Source of the DNA: Bifidobacterium saguini DSM 23967
GTDB lineage: Bacteria; Actinomycetota; Actinomycetes; Actinomycetales; Bifidobacteriaceae
Length of the DNA: 64,000 bases
Direction of reading: 5' to 3'
Assembly (NCBI RefSeq): GCF_000741715.1
Contig: NZ_JGZN01000006.1
Location: forward strand, 186,001-250,000
The first letter of the stretch is position 1, and each line of letters opens with the position of its first letter. The position numbers were made by a program, and so were the translations under genes. This document shows, one piece after another, positions 1 to 9,690 of the stretch. Under the pieces are notes generated by a model, which saw only the letters and a program-made list of their open reading frames with translations, was not told the origin of the DNA and ran no database searches.

Positions 1-1359
1 GGTTTGGCAGCCGGCTCGGTGGATGTGGTCATCGGTACCCATAAGCTGCTGAACCCGAAGATCAAGTTCAAGGATTTGGGGCTCGTCATCATCGATGAGG
101 AGCAGCGTTTCGGCGTGGAACATAAGGAAACGTTGAAAGCTCTGCGTACCAACGTGGATGTGCTCTCCTTATCTGCAACGCCTATTCCTCGTACGCTTGA
201 AATGGCGGTGACCGGTATTCGCGAAATGTCGACGCTGGCCACGCCACCTGAGGACCGACTGCCGGTGCTCACCTATGTGGGTGCCTACGAGGACGCGCAG
301 GTCACTGCGGCCGTACGCCGTGAACTGCTGCGCGGAGGCCAGGTGTTCTACGTGCATAATCGCGTGCAGGACATCTCCCACATCGCCGACAAGATTCACA
401 CACTCGTGCCTGAAGCGCGCGTGGGCATCGCGCACGGCAAGATGGGGGAGAAACAGCTCGACCAGATCATCCGCGACTTCTGGCATCGCGACATCGACGT
501 GCTCGTGTGCACTACGATCATCGAAACCGGTCTGGATATCTCCAATGCCAATACGTTGATCGTGGACCATGCCGACCGCTTCGGTCTTTCTCAATTGCAC
601 CAGTTGCGCGGCCGCGTGGGCCGAGGGCGCGAACGCGCATACGCCTACTTCCTCTATGACCCGACCAAGCCGATGACCGAACAGTCTCACGACCGATTGG
701 CCACCATCGCGCAGAACACTGCATTGGGCTCCGGCTTCGACGTGGCCATGAAGGATTTGGAATTGCGCGGCACCGGCAACCTGCTGGGCGACGAACAGTC
801 CGGTCATATTGAAGGCGTGGGCTTCGACCTCTACGTGCGCATGGTTTCCGAAGCCGTGGAGAAATACAAGGAGCCCGAGGAAACCGTCGAACCGATTTCC
901 GTATCCGTGGATTTGCCGATTGAAGCATCCATTCCGGTGGATTACATCGATTCGGACAAGCTGCGTCTCGAGGCATACCGCAAGCTCGCCTCCGCCCGCA
1001 ACGAGAACGATCTCAAGGATCTTCAAGAGGAACTTACCGATCGTTACGGCAAGCCGCCGGTCGAATTCGAGACCCTGTTCGATGTTGCGCGCTTGAAGTT
1101 CAAAGCACGCAAACTCGGAATCTCGGAAATCCTCGCGCAATCGAACCGCGTGCGTATTGGTCGCATCGATCCGCCTGAATCCATCCAAATGCGTATGGCG
1201 AGAATCTACAAGGGAGCCCAATACCGTCCGGTCACGCATCAATTGTTGGTACCTGCACCATTCAACGGTTCGCTCGGTCAGGGCCCAATGAGCTCCGACC
1301 AAATCGTCCTATGGGCCAACCAACTCCTTGACGATTTAGCATGGAGGCCACAACGATGA
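1..1359 (+). CDS. mfd: Transcription-repair coupling factor Mfd, C-terminal part (5' end outside window)
   Basis: Superfamily 2 DNA translocase that dislodges stalled RNA polymerase and recruits UvrA to transcribed-strand lesions. The frame is open from base 1, so the N-terminal UvrB-like, RNA polymerase-binding and first motor motifs lie outside. Visible are the Walker B box DEEQRFG, the SATPIPRT motif III, the second RecA-like lobe with the QLRGRVGRG motif VI, and the C-terminal TRCF domain (from about DKLRLEAYRKLA) that masks UvrA binding until needed. The stop overlaps the ATG of the next gene (ATGA), suggesting translational coupling. Mfd followed by eno, divIC, DUF501 and ppx is a familiar actinobacterial order. 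Identity is secure. Confidence 0.97.
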   Translation, partial: GLAAGSVDVVIGTHKLLNPKIKFKDLGLVIIDEEQRFGVEHKETLKALRTNVDVLSLSATPIPRTLEMAVTGIREMSTLATPPEDRLPVLTYVGAYEDAQVTAAVRRELLRGGQVFYVHNRVQDISHIADKIHTLVPEARVGIAHGKMGEKQLDQIIRDFWHRDIDVLVCTTIIETGLDISNANTLIVDHADRFGLSQLHQLRGRVGRGRERAYAYFLYDPTKPMTEQSHDRLATIAQNTALGSGFDVAMKDLELRGTGNLLGDEQSGHIEGVGFDLYVRMVSEAVEKYKEPEETVEPISVSVDLPIEASIPVDYIDSDKLRLEAYRKLASARNENDLKDLQEELTDRYGKPPVEFETLFDVARLKFKARKLGISEILAQSNRVRIGRIDPPESIQMRMARIYKGAQYRPVTHQLLVPAPFNGSLGQGPMSSDQIVLWANQLLDDLAWRPQR

Positions 1360-2251
1360 AATATCGAAACACGGCAACGCTTGCCGGTCATGAAATCCCG
1401 CGCCTCGGCATGGGTACGATGGCGCTTGCGATTGAAGGCCGTCCGGGAAACCGCGACGAAGCCATCGCAACAATCCATAGGGCTCTCGACCTCGGCGTGC
1501 GCTACCTCGATACCGCGTGGTCGTATTATCTGCCGAGCAAACCCGGTACCGGCGAGCCGGAAGACATGGGCTATGGCGAATACTTGGTGCGTGATGCGCT
1601 CGCCAGCTGGCACGGTCCTCAAGATGAAGTGCTTGTAGCAACCAAAACCGGTTGGCTGCGCACGCTTGACAGCCAAGGCCACTACGCTGGCAAGCCGACG
1701 CCCGCCCGGAAACCATGATCGCCAATGCCAAGGAATCCGCTCGTCGTCTCGGCGTGGATACGCTCGATTTGCTGTACTCGCACTGCAACGATCCGCAAGT
1801 GCCTTATGCGGAGCAGATGGAAGCGTTGAAACAGCTTGTGGATGAGGGCGTGGCCAAAGCGGTGGGAATCTCGCGAATCGGCAACGAAGACATCGAAACC
1901 GCGCATAGAATCCTCGGTGGCCGATTGGTTGCAGTACAAAACCAGTTCTCGCCAGTGCATCGCGATCCGGAGCATACGATGGAGGCCTGCGAAAAGCTCG
2001 GTTTGGCATTCGTCTGCTGGTCGCCGCTCGGCGGATTCCTCGACCCGTTCAACGAGCATGTGTTCGATCGGTTCCGCGAAGTCGCCAAAGCGCATGACTG
2101 CTCGTATCAGCGGGTCACATTGGCTTGGGAACTCGCGCAATACCCGCATCTGTTTACGATTCCCTCTGCCCGCAATCCGCATGAGATCGAGGATTCATTC
2201 CAAGCGGTAGCGCTGCATTTATCCCAAGATGAGCTCGAATACCTGAGCTGA
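1356..2251 (+). pseudogene. Aldo/keto reductase, interrupted by a single-base frameshift
   Basis: NAD(P)H-dependent aldo/keto reductase family (TIM barrel). The ATG at 1356 overlaps the mfd stop. The first 120 or so codons carry the family N-terminus (LGMGTMALAIEG), the catalytic Asp in YLDTAWSYY with its tyrosine neighbourhood, and the catalytic Lys in VATKTGW. This frame ends at 1718. The rest of the protein continues in the -1 frame from about 1700, with the catalytic His in LYSHCND, VGISR and SPLGGF motifs, to the stop at 2251. Joining the frames near 1698-1705 gives a barrel of roughly 298 residues, the usual length. One base appears missing in a C-rich stretch. It could be a true mutation or a sequencing error; I see no slippery heptamer that would support programmed shifting. 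Confidence 0.85.
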
Positions 2252-2303
2252 TTGGTCTTTATGCAGGCTGCGGATTTCCGACTGATGACGGAGAACAAAT
2301 AAA

Positions 2304-2317
2304 TGTGAGCGCTCACA
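2304..2317. promoter_or_regulatory. LacI-family type operator upstream of eno
   Basis: Perfect 14-bp palindrome TGTGAGCGCTCACA. The same 14 bases occur upstream of pyk at 39773-39786. LacI-family regulators AraQ and MalR1 are published regulators of bifidobacterial central carbon genes and bind this kind of palindrome; assignment to one of them is inference. The site lies 18 bp upstream of the probable -35 box, a position more typical of activation than of steric repression. Confidence 0.75.
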
Positions 2318-2335
2318 CTATTTTTGGGCGTGTCG

Positions 2336-2364
2336 TTCACAACGTCCACAAATCGCACTAGTCT
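2336..2364 (+). promoter_or_regulatory. Predicted eno promoter
   Basis: TTCACA (2336-2341) and TAGTCT (2359-2364) with a 17-bp spacer. The box is 18 bp downstream of the palindromic operator and about 40 bp upstream of the eno start. The pyk promoter has the same operator-to-promoter distance, which strengthens both calls. Confidence 0.55.
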
Positions 2365-2396
2365 TATGACTGTCATTAGATACACAACCGTTTTAA

Positions 2397-3704
<1,308 letters not shown>

Positions 3705-3744
3705 ATTGAAACGCCTGTAAAGGCGTGATATTCCACTGAAGCTC

Positions 3745-3786
3745 AATACCCGCTGCATTCGTCAAGTCGAATGTGGCGGGTATTTT
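3745..3786 (+). terminator. Rho-independent terminator after eno
   Basis: Imperfect stem formed by AATACCCGC and GCGGGTATT with an inner paired CATTCG/CGAATG, followed by TTTTC. It ends about 10 bases before the divIC start, so divIC transcription may need its own promoter or read-through. Confidence 0.7.
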
Positions 3787-3794
3787 CGTGAAAC

Positions 3795-4349
3795 ATGAGT
3801 AAGTCGTCCCGCACCGAATCGAACGGTAATAAGAAATCGAAACGAAAGAGTGCCGCGGGGCCTATCGCATTCTTTCTTTCGTTGTTTATTGTGGCGTTGG
3901 GTACTATCCAACTGGTCTCAACGTTCCATACATATGCGCTGAATCTCGCTGAGCTGAATGGTTTGAAGCGTGAGGAAGCTTCGCTGGTGGCAAAGAAGCA
4001 GGAGCTTGAAAATAACATCAAGCGCTGGAATGACAAGGCTTACGTCACTGCCCAAGCTCGCGAGCGACTTGGATTCGTATTTCCAGATGAACAAGCCGTA
4101 CAGGTGCTTCATCCTGAAGCGGTAACCGGCACGGATACGCAGGAGGAGGATTCATCCACGAGCCAGAGTACTGCCAAAAAGGTGTTGCCTTGGTATAGCG
4201 AGCTTGCCTACTCTTTCAAAAAAGCTGATGAGCCGGTGACTGACAAATCGTCATCGCACAATGATTCCGCGGACTCGTCTGCGCAAAAGAATCAACAGGA
4301 TTCGCAAAGTAATGAACAGAACACCACAGGGGAGGGAACCCAACAGTGA
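3795..4349 (+). CDS. Septum formation initiator, DivIC/FtsB family
   Basis: Small bitopic cell-division protein that in related bacteria bridges FtsL and FtsQ at the divisome. It has a short basic cytoplasmic N-terminus (about residues 1-22), one membrane helix (about 24-45, FFLSLFIVALGTIQLV), an extracellular coiled-coil stretch (LNGLKREEASLVAKKQELENN, split by the family's usual asparagines) and the conserved ITAQARERLGFVFPDE-like segment, here YVTAQARERLGFVFPDE. Beyond residue 115 it carries a low-complexity Ser/Gln/Asp-rich tail. It is in the order eno-divIC-DUF501-ppx shared with other actinobacteria. The stop overlaps the next start by four bases. The Shine-Dalgarno is weak. Confidence 0.88.
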   Translation: MSKSSRTESNGNKKSKRKSAAGPIAFFLSLFIVALGTIQLVSTFHTYALNLAELNGLKREEASLVAKKQELENNIKRWNDKAYVTAQARERLGFVFPDEQAVQVLHPEAVTGTDTQEEDSSTSQSTAKKVLPWYSELAYSFKKADEPVTDKSSSHNDSADSSAQKNQQDSQSNEQNTTGEGTQQ

Positions 4350-4909
4350 CCAACGACATCAACGTCAAGGCAGTGTCTCTAGTTGACGCCGTATTAGCGC
4401 AGCCGGCCACCGAGCAGGATATTGAGCTGGTGCAGCGGCAGCTTGGCCGTTATCCGCGAGGCATGGTGGCGGTGGGAGCACGCTGCGTATGCGGTCGCCC
4501 GCTTGCGGTGGTAACTCGCCCGTTGCTGCCCGGTGGCATTCCTTTCCCCACTACTTGCTATTTGACTGGTCCGGAAGCGGTAAAAGCAGCATCTCATGTA
4601 GAAGCAGCCGGTGTGATGCAACAGTACAACGAGATGCTTGGCGAAGATGAGGAATTGAAGGCCGCTTACGAGCAGGCGCATCAGCTGTATCTGGCATTCC
4701 GTCATGAATTGGCCACTCGGTTGGGCGATAGCGAAGAGCATATCGAAGGCACCTCCGCTGGTGGCATGCCTGTGCGCGTCAAGTGCCTGCATGCACTTTT
4801 GGCGCAGAGTCTGATCATGGGGCCGGGCGCCAATCCGATTGGCGACTTGGTACTGGAGCGCGTCAAAGACGAATTCGATCCTACTGTTTGCCGTTGCACC
4901 GTGCTGTGA
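4346..4909 (+). CDS. DUF501 family protein
   Basis: Actinobacterial protein of unknown biochemical function, 187 residues. Recognised by the CVCGRPLAVVTRPLLPGGIPFPTTCYLTGP segment near residues 45-75, the following SHVEAAGVMQQYNEML helix and the C-terminal GGMPVRVKCLHALLAQSLIMGPGANPIGD block, all typical of DUF501. Conserved cysteines and a HALLA histidine could bind metal, but that is inference. The GTG start overlaps the divIC stop, and the stop lies 17 bases before the ppx ATG, so the three genes look like one operon. The start rests on overlap and family length. Confidence 0.85.
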   Translation: MTNDINVKAVSLVDAVLAQPATEQDIELVQRQLGRYPRGMVAVGARCVCGRPLAVVTRPLLPGGIPFPTTCYLTGPEAVKAASHVEAAGVMQQYNEMLGEDEELKAAYEQAHQLYLAFRHELATRLGDSEEHIEGTSAGGMPVRVKCLHALLAQSLIMGPGANPIGDLVLERVKDEFDPTVCRCTVL

Positions 4910-4926
4910 GATACGAGGAGAAGAAC

Positions 4927-5928
4927 ATGAGCAAGGATTCCGTAACCGTTGCCGGCATTGATTGCGGCACGAATTCCATTCGTCTGAAGGTAGCGCGCGT
5001 GGATGCCAATGGCATGCATGAGGTGGTGCCGCGTATTCTCAGGGTGATTCGTCTTGGACAGGATGTGGACAAGACCCATCGCTTCGCCGACGAAGCGCTG
5101 GAGCGCGCTTACGTGGCCGCACGCGAATTCGCCGACGTGCTTGCCGAGCATCCGGTGGACGGACTGCGGTTCGTGGCCACCTCCGCCACTCGAGACGCGG
5201 AGAACCGTGAGGAATTCGAAGACGGCATCGAGAAGATTCTCGGTGTGCGCCCCGAAGTGATTCCCGGCACGGAAGAGGCCGATTTAAGCTTCCTTGGCGC
5301 TACTTCGGTAGTTGATCGTGACGATCTGGAAGCACCGTATCTGGTGGTGGATCTGGGCGGCGGCTCCACCGAACTGGTTATCGGTGGCGATGGCGTGACC
5401 GCTCCCACCACTCAGGTGCAGGGCGCATTCTCAATGAATATTGGTTCGGTGCGTATGACCGAACGCCATCTGAAGAACGATCCACCTACCGATGAAGAGA
5501 TCGCTCACGCCATTGCCGACATCGATGAACATATCGATGAGGCATTCAAGTATGTGAATGCCGGCAAAGCACGCACCATCATCGGCGTATCCGGCACTGT
5601 AACCACGATGACCGCACTTGCCATCGGACTAAAGGAATACGATCACAGCGTGGTCGACGGGTACCGTCTGGGACTTGAAGAGGCTTATGCGATCGATGAC
5701 AAGTTCCTGAAGATGACGCGCGCCGAACGCCGCGAATACAAGACCATTCATCCCGGCCGTATCGACGTGGTCGGCGGTGGCGCTGTGGTATGGAATCGCG
5801 TGCTTGCCAAGGTGAGCGAAGCAGCCAAACAAGATCATGGCACACCTATCGACTCCTATGTGGCCAGTGAACACGGTCTTTTGGACGGCATCGTCCTCGA
5901 CTACGGTCGCCGACTGCTCGCACAATAA
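4927..5928 (+). CDS. ppx: Exopolyphosphatase / pppGpp phosphohydrolase, Ppx/GppA family
   Basis: Actin-like ASKHA-fold phosphatase that removes terminal phosphate from polyphosphate or converts pppGpp to ppGpp. The start is ATG 4927, preceded by GAGGAG; longer upstream extensions overlap the previous gene and lack family sequence. Motifs seen: phosphate-1 loop GIDCGTNSIRL (residues 9-19), YLVVDLGGGSTELVIG (phosphate-2), the adenosine-like GVSGTVTTM segment and a C-terminal VDVVGGGAVVW. At 333 residues it is the short, single-module actinobacterial form, lacking the C-terminal HD-like domain of E. coli Ppx. Substrate preference cannot be read from the sequence. Confidence 0.9.
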   Translation: MSKDSVTVAGIDCGTNSIRLKVARVDANGMHEVVPRILRVIRLGQDVDKTHRFADEALERAYVAAREFADVLAEHPVDGLRFVATSATRDAENREEFEDGIEKILGVRPEVIPGTEEADLSFLGATSVVDRDDLEAPYLVVDLGGGSTELVIGGDGVTAPTTQVQGAFSMNIGSVRMTERHLKNDPPTDEEIAHAIADIDEHIDEAFKYVNAGKARTIIGVSGTVTTMTALAIGLKEYDHSVVDGYRLGLEEAYAIDDKFLKMTRAERREYKTIHPGRIDVVGGGAVVWNRVLAKVSEAAKQDHGTPIDSYVASEHGLLDGIVLDYGRRLLAQ

Positions 5929-5938
5929 GGTGCTAAGG

Positions 5939-6017
5939 TGCCTCCGATGGGACTCGAACCCACAAGCCGAAGCGATCGATTTTAAGTCGACTGCGTATAC
6001 CATTTCGCCACGGAGGC
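5939..6017 (-). tRNA. tRNA-Leu (anticodon UAA)
   Basis: On the minus strand a full cloverleaf folds: acceptor GCCTCCG/CGGAGGC, anticodon stem GTCGA/TCGAT with loop CTTAAAA (anticodon TAA), a variable arm of about 11 bases and T arm GTGGG-TTCGAGT-CCCAT, with discriminator A. The variable arm is short for a leucine tRNA but still longer than in class I tRNAs. No CCA is encoded. Confidence 0.92.
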
Positions 6018-6122
6018 GTTGGATAAACCAACCGTACTATTGTACGTCACCCCGAGACGGATGCGGCTTGCGGGGTGCTGAGCTTCGCTCAGCCGTCGCG
6101 GTATAGCTGCTCCCTTCGCCTA

Positions 6123-6145
6123 CGGACAGCCCACTGGGCTGTCCG
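6123..6145. terminator. Perfect 10-bp hairpin, possible terminator
   Basis: CGGACAGCCC, a 3-base loop, then GGGCTGTCCG. No T-run follows on either strand. It sits in the 268-base space between tRNA-Leu and the next gene, which also holds a 9-bp inverted repeat (6189-6197 with 6211-6219) around AAGATGCCT. I see nothing else there. Confidence 0.35.
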
Positions 6146-6285
6146 CCTCATGGCTCAGCCCAGTGGAGGCACCCATTGGGCATTCTCCAAGATGCCTTCT
6201 CTTGGAATAGAGGCATCTTCTCGAAACATTCCCTCGTTACCCTATTCTTCGTTGTGTTGAATGTTTGATGAAACGAGGGATTCCT

Positions 6286-6879
6286 ATGGCCTCACGCTGG
6301 ACCGCAGTCGATCGAGTCGAACAAGGTGCTTTGCCCACGATGTTCGCCCAAGCCGTGATTGTTGGCACTGCGCTCACTGTTGGAGCCATCGCCTGCTCAG
6401 GATTCTATCTGACCATGATTGCCGACCCTACCACCAATGCTCCGGTGGTGGCTTTAGTGCCGTGGATGACCGTGACCGTGCTTATCGCCGCCATTTTCAC
6501 GTATGTCGTTGGTTTTGCGCTCTTGTGGTGCGCTGAAGCATTCACTAATCGCATGAAGGATAAATTCAAGCCGTGGGCGTATGCCGTCATCGGACTTATC
6601 GGCTACGGCATTTGGGGCATGTTCGTGATGAGCTCCACCATGAACTCGCTCAATCAATCGCTCAACGGCGTTGTGCTCGCCAACTCGGATATTGCCGCAC
6701 TGACCCTCAACTATGCGGTCTTCGGCTTCATCGCATTCCTGCTGGCCCAAGCCTATGGCACTAAGCTGGCCACCAAGAAGCCGGTCGCATTCGCATTGCT
6801 GGCAGTGCAAGTGGTGTTGGCGGTACTCGGCATCATCGTGATGGTGATGATTTTCGGCCAGCTGCCTTCCTCGAAGTAA
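6286..6879 (+). CDS. Four-helix membrane protein of unknown function
   Basis: 197 residues starting at ATG 6286, which follows GAGGGA; an in-frame ATG at 6265 is possible but lacks such a site. Four hydrophobic segments are visible, near residues 20-45, 57-80, 99-120 and 140-195 (the last may be two helices). The loops are short, with a basic NRMKDKFKP stretch between helices 2 and 3. I recognise no family and no catalytic motif. It stands alone between tRNA-Leu and the serine dehydratase gene. Confidence 0.75.
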   Translation: MASRWTAVDRVEQGALPTMFAQAVIVGTALTVGAIACSGFYLTMIADPTTNAPVVALVPWMTVTVLIAAIFTYVVGFALLWCAEAFTNRMKDKFKPWAYAVIGLIGYGIWGMFVMSSTMNSLNQSLNGVVLANSDIAALTLNYAVFGFIAFLLAQAYGTKLATKKPVAFALLAVQVVLAVLGIIVMVMIFGQLPSSK

Positions 6880-6983
6880 AACAACGCCCTATTACAATCT
6901 GTTGCGCTGCCGCATCCACGGCCACGAGCATCTGTCATAGGATGGTGTAGCGCGATAAGCAACACAGCCACAAAGGAGCAATC

Positions 6984-8444
6984 ATGTTCAGCGTGCTCGA
7001 TATGTTCACCATCGGAGTGGGACCTTCCTCCTCGCATACCGTAGGGCCGATGGCAGCCGCGCACGCCTTTGCGGCATCGCTCACGCAAGACGGTCTCATT
7101 GAAAGAACCGAACGCGTCAAGGTTACGCTGTACGGTTCTCTGGCCCTGACCGGCATGGGACATGGTACTGATCGCGCGGCAATGGCAGGTCTGGAAGGCA
7201 ACATGCCTGCCAGCGTGGATACGGAACATATGCTGCACATCCGTGAAACCTGCGCGCTTGACGACACGTTGAACCTGGCCGGCATCAAACGCATCCACTT
7301 CGACTACGCGCGCGATGTGGTCTTCGAACTCTGGAAGCGTATGGCAGCGCATCCCAACGGTATGCGGTTCCAAGCGTTTGATGCAGCCGGCTCACTGGTA
7401 CTCGAACAAGTGTGGTATTCCATTGGCGGTGGATTCATTCGCCAAGGCAATCCAGACGATTTGATGATCGGCATTCATGACAAGCCACCGGCAGGCACCT
7501 CCTTTGCCGATGAGGATGAATCATCCTCCACCGACTTCGGGCCCGAAATCCCATACCCATTCTCATCATGTGCCGAACTCGTCGCATTGTGCCGCGAGCA
7601 CCATATGAGCATCGCCGAGCTCGTGTGGGCCAATGAAACAGCTACTCGCTCAGGTGTGCAGGTGCGCACGGCCATCGACAATGTCTGGCGCGTGATGCGT
7701 GAATGCGTCAACAATGGCTGCACCTCGAACGAAACCACACTGCCCGGTGGCCTTGACGTGCCACGCCGAGCGCCGAAAATGTATCAGCGGCTATCCTCCA
7801 ATTCCGATTTGCTGCGACGAGACCGCCGACGTAAGGATGCGGTATTGGAATCCTCCGATGCCGCATGGGTGGACCTGTTCGCGCTCGCTGTCTCCGAGGA
7901 GAATGCTGGGGGAGGGCGCATCGTCACCGCTCCTACCAACGGTTCGGCGGGCATTATTCCCGCAGTGCTGCATTATTACTGGCATTTTGTGGACGATGCC
8001 AATGAGCAAGGTATTGTGACGTTCCTGCTCACGGCTGGAGCCATCGGCTACCTGTTCAAACGCAATGCTTCGATTTCCGGTGCTGAGGTAGGGTGCCAGG
8101 GCGAGGTTGGTTCGGCTTGTTCAATGGCTGCGGCAGGTCTGGCCGCAGTGATGGGTGGCACTTCCGAACAAGTGGAAAATGCTGCGGAAATCGGCATCGA
8201 ACATAATCTTGGGTTGACTTGCGATCCGGTGGGCGGGTTGGTGCAGATTCCTTGCATTGAACGCAATGCGATGGCCGCGAACACCGCCATCAATGCCGTG
8301 CGTATGGCCATGCTTGGCGACGGCTCGCATATCGTGACCCTCGATCAGGCAATTGCTACGATGAAGCAGACCGGCGAAGACATGATGGCCAAATACAAGG
8401 AAACCTCCAAAGGCGGTCTCGCCGTCAACGTTGTCGAATGCTAG
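6984..8444 (+). CDS. sdaA: L-serine dehydratase (iron-sulfur, single chain)
   Basis: Deaminates L-serine to pyruvate and ammonia with a [4Fe-4S] cluster. The single 486-residue chain fuses the beta domain (start [23 protein letters not shown], residues 1-170) to the alpha domain (from about 195). Cluster cysteines are expected among Cys371 (EVGCQGEVG), Cys413 (LTCDPVGG) and Cys424 (IPCIERN), and [15 protein letters not shown] is the alpha-domain signature. The ATG has an AAAGGAG site. It is flanked by its own spacers on both sides, so probably monocistronic. It can feed pyruvate into the same pool as pyk. Confidence 0.95.
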   Translation: MFSVLDMFTIGVGPSSSHTVGPMAAAHAFAASLTQDGLIERTERVKVTLYGSLALTGMGHGTDRAAMAGLEGNMPASVDTEHMLHIRETCALDDTLNLAGIKRIHFDYARDVVFELWKRMAAHPNGMRFQAFDAAGSLVLEQVWYSIGGGFIRQGNPDDLMIGIHDKPPAGTSFADEDESSSTDFGPEIPYPFSSCAELVALCREHHMSIAELVWANETATRSGVQVRTAIDNVWRVMRECVNNGCTSNETTLPGGLDVPRRAPKMYQRLSSNSDLLRRDRRRKDAVLESSDAAWVDLFALAVSEENAGGGRIVTAPTNGSAGIIPAVLHYYWHFVDDANEQGIVTFLLTAGAIGYLFKRNASISGAEVGCQGEVGSACSMAAAGLAAVMGGTSEQVENAAEIGIEHNLGLTCDPVGGLVQIPCIERNAMAANTAINAVRMAMLGDGSHIVTLDQAIATMKQTGEDMMAKYKETSKGGLAVNVVEC

Positions 8445-8500
8445 CCCCCTCGGCTCCTTCTGATGAGGGAGCTGTCGAGCGAGGCGAGACTGAGGGAGAG
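8445..8500. repeat. GC-rich dispersed intergenic repeat, copy 1
   Basis: Begins right after the serine dehydratase stop: CCCCCTCGGCTCC, then GATGAGGGAGCTGTCGAGCG and a closing CTGAGGGAGAG. The blocks CTCC/GGGAG make it an imperfect palindrome. A related element lies at 12353-12400. Both sit directly downstream of genes. Confidence 0.5.
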
Positions 8501-8619
8501 AAGCAAATACTTCTGCGGGCGCAGCCCGTCCGATTCCTGTATCGCACTGGGAAGAACGACTTTCGCCGTTGCGCCAATGGTGATAATGTAGGGCGCATTG
8601 TGTCTGACAAGGAGGACGT

Positions 8620-9027
8620 ATGGCAGAACAGATGCCCAAGGTGAACGCAGAATTCGGCACCACGCCCGTTATTGAGTTCCCGACCGACGAGGCTCCCAAG
8701 GGTCTCAAGGCTGTTGAACTGACTGAGGGCGACGGCCCGATGGTTCGTCGTGGCGATACCGTTACCGTGAACTATCACGGTGTGGTGTGGGGCAAGGAGA
8801 CCCCGTTCGATTCCAGCTTCGACCGCCACCAGCCGGCCAGCTTCGGTATTGGCGTGGGCCAGGTCATCAAGGGTTGGGATCAGACTGTGCCGGGCCACAA
8901 CGTGGGCTCCCGTCTGGTGGTCTCCATCCCGCCGGAGTACGGTTACGGTTCCCGTGGCGTCCCGCAGGCCGGCATCGGCGGCGACGATACCCTGGTGTTC
9001 GTCATCGACATCATTTCCACTCGCTGA
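8620..9027 (+). CDS. FKBP-type peptidyl-prolyl cis-trans isomerase
   Basis: Cytosolic proline isomerase/chaperone of 135 residues. The FKBP domain covers about residues 30-134: GDTVTVNYHGVVW, FDSSFDR, FGIGVGQVIKGWDQTVPGHNVGSRLVVSIPPEYGYG and a C-terminal DDTLVFVIDII, with the aromatic pocket residues of the family (Tyr, Phe, Asp, Trp) present. There is no signal peptide. The ATG follows GGAGGA. The next gene, greA, is in the same direction but a terminator separates them. Confidence 0.95.
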   Translation: MAEQMPKVNAEFGTTPVIEFPTDEAPKGLKAVELTEGDGPMVRRGDTVTVNYHGVVWGKETPFDSSFDRHQPASFGIGVGQVIKGWDQTVPGHNVGSRLVVSIPPEYGYGSRGVPQAGIGGDDTLVFVIDIISTR

Positions 9028-9046
9028 GACATATTCAGTATGACGG

Positions 9047-9073
9047 AACGCCGGTGTCATAGCCGGCGTTTTT
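9047..9073 (+). terminator. Rho-independent terminator after the FKBP gene
   Basis: AACGCCGG, loop TGTCATAG, CCGGCGTT, then a T-run. Confidence 0.85.
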
Positions 9074-9113
9074 GCTATACATTCAGCATTGATCGTAAGT
9101 TCAGGAGGACATT

Positions 9114-9593
9114 ATGGCTGAAGATAAGGTCTACCTGCTGACGCAGGAAGCATACAACAAGATGAAGGAAGAGCTCGCTTACCGTGAGAGCGAGCTGCGT
9201 GAGGAGATTGCTCACAAGATTGCCGTAGCCCGTGCTGAAGGCGACCTTTCCGAGAACGGTGGCTACCAGGCCGCCCGTGAAGCTCAGAGCAAGAACGAAG
9301 GCCGTATCACCGAGCTCACCGTGAAGCTCCGTGATTCCAAAATCATCGAAAACGCTCCGGAAGGTACCGTGGGCAACGGTTCCGTGGTGACCATCGAGCT
9401 CAACGGCAACGAGATGACCTACGTGCTCGGCAGCCGCGATATCGTGGCCGGCACTGATTACGACATCATGACCCCGGATTCCCCGATTGGCAAGGCCATC
9501 GAAGGTGCCAAGGTGGGCGACACCGTGACCTACACCGCTCCGAACGGTCGTGAGCTGTCCGTGGTGGTCAAGGCCTCCAAGCCGCTTGCCTGA
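9114..9593 (+). CDS. greA: Transcription elongation factor GreA
   Basis: Rescues backtracked RNA polymerase by stimulating cleavage of the nascent RNA. It has 159 residues, the normal length. The N-terminal coiled coil begins at YLLTQEAYNKMKEEL and includes the acidic tip region ARAEGDLSENGGY near residues 40-55. The C-terminal FKBP-like domain ends with IGKAIEGAKVGDTVTYTAPNG. ATG with AGGAGGA site. It has terminators on both sides, so it is a single-gene unit. Confidence 0.96.
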   Translation: MAEDKVYLLTQEAYNKMKEELAYRESELREEIAHKIAVARAEGDLSENGGYQAAREAQSKNEGRITELTVKLRDSKIIENAPEGTVGNGSVVTIELNGNEMTYVLGSRDIVAGTDYDIMTPDSPIGKAIEGAKVGDTVTYTAPNGRELSVVVKASKPLA

Positions 9594-9612
9594 GCTTCTC
9601 AGCTTGTATCTA

Positions 9613-9660
9613 TAACGTGAATGGGCTTCTCCTTGTATTAGGAGAAGCCCATTCACGTTA
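9613..9660. terminator. Very strong hairpin between greA and the hemolysin III gene
   Basis: Perfect 21-bp stem (9613-9633 with 9640-9660), 6-base loop. It stands between convergent genes and could end transcription from both sides. T residues follow on the plus strand after a short GC gap. Confidence 0.8.
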
Positions 9661-9690
9661 TTACGGGGTGTTTTTAAGACCGGAGAGGAA

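Noticed and set aside
1690..1720. Programmed frameshift in the aldo/keto reductase
   Set aside because: No slippery heptamer, internal Shine-Dalgarno or strong downstream structure is apparent.
6075..6260. Small open frame after tRNA-Leu
   Set aside because: It runs through two hairpins and has no ribosome site or recognisable sequence.
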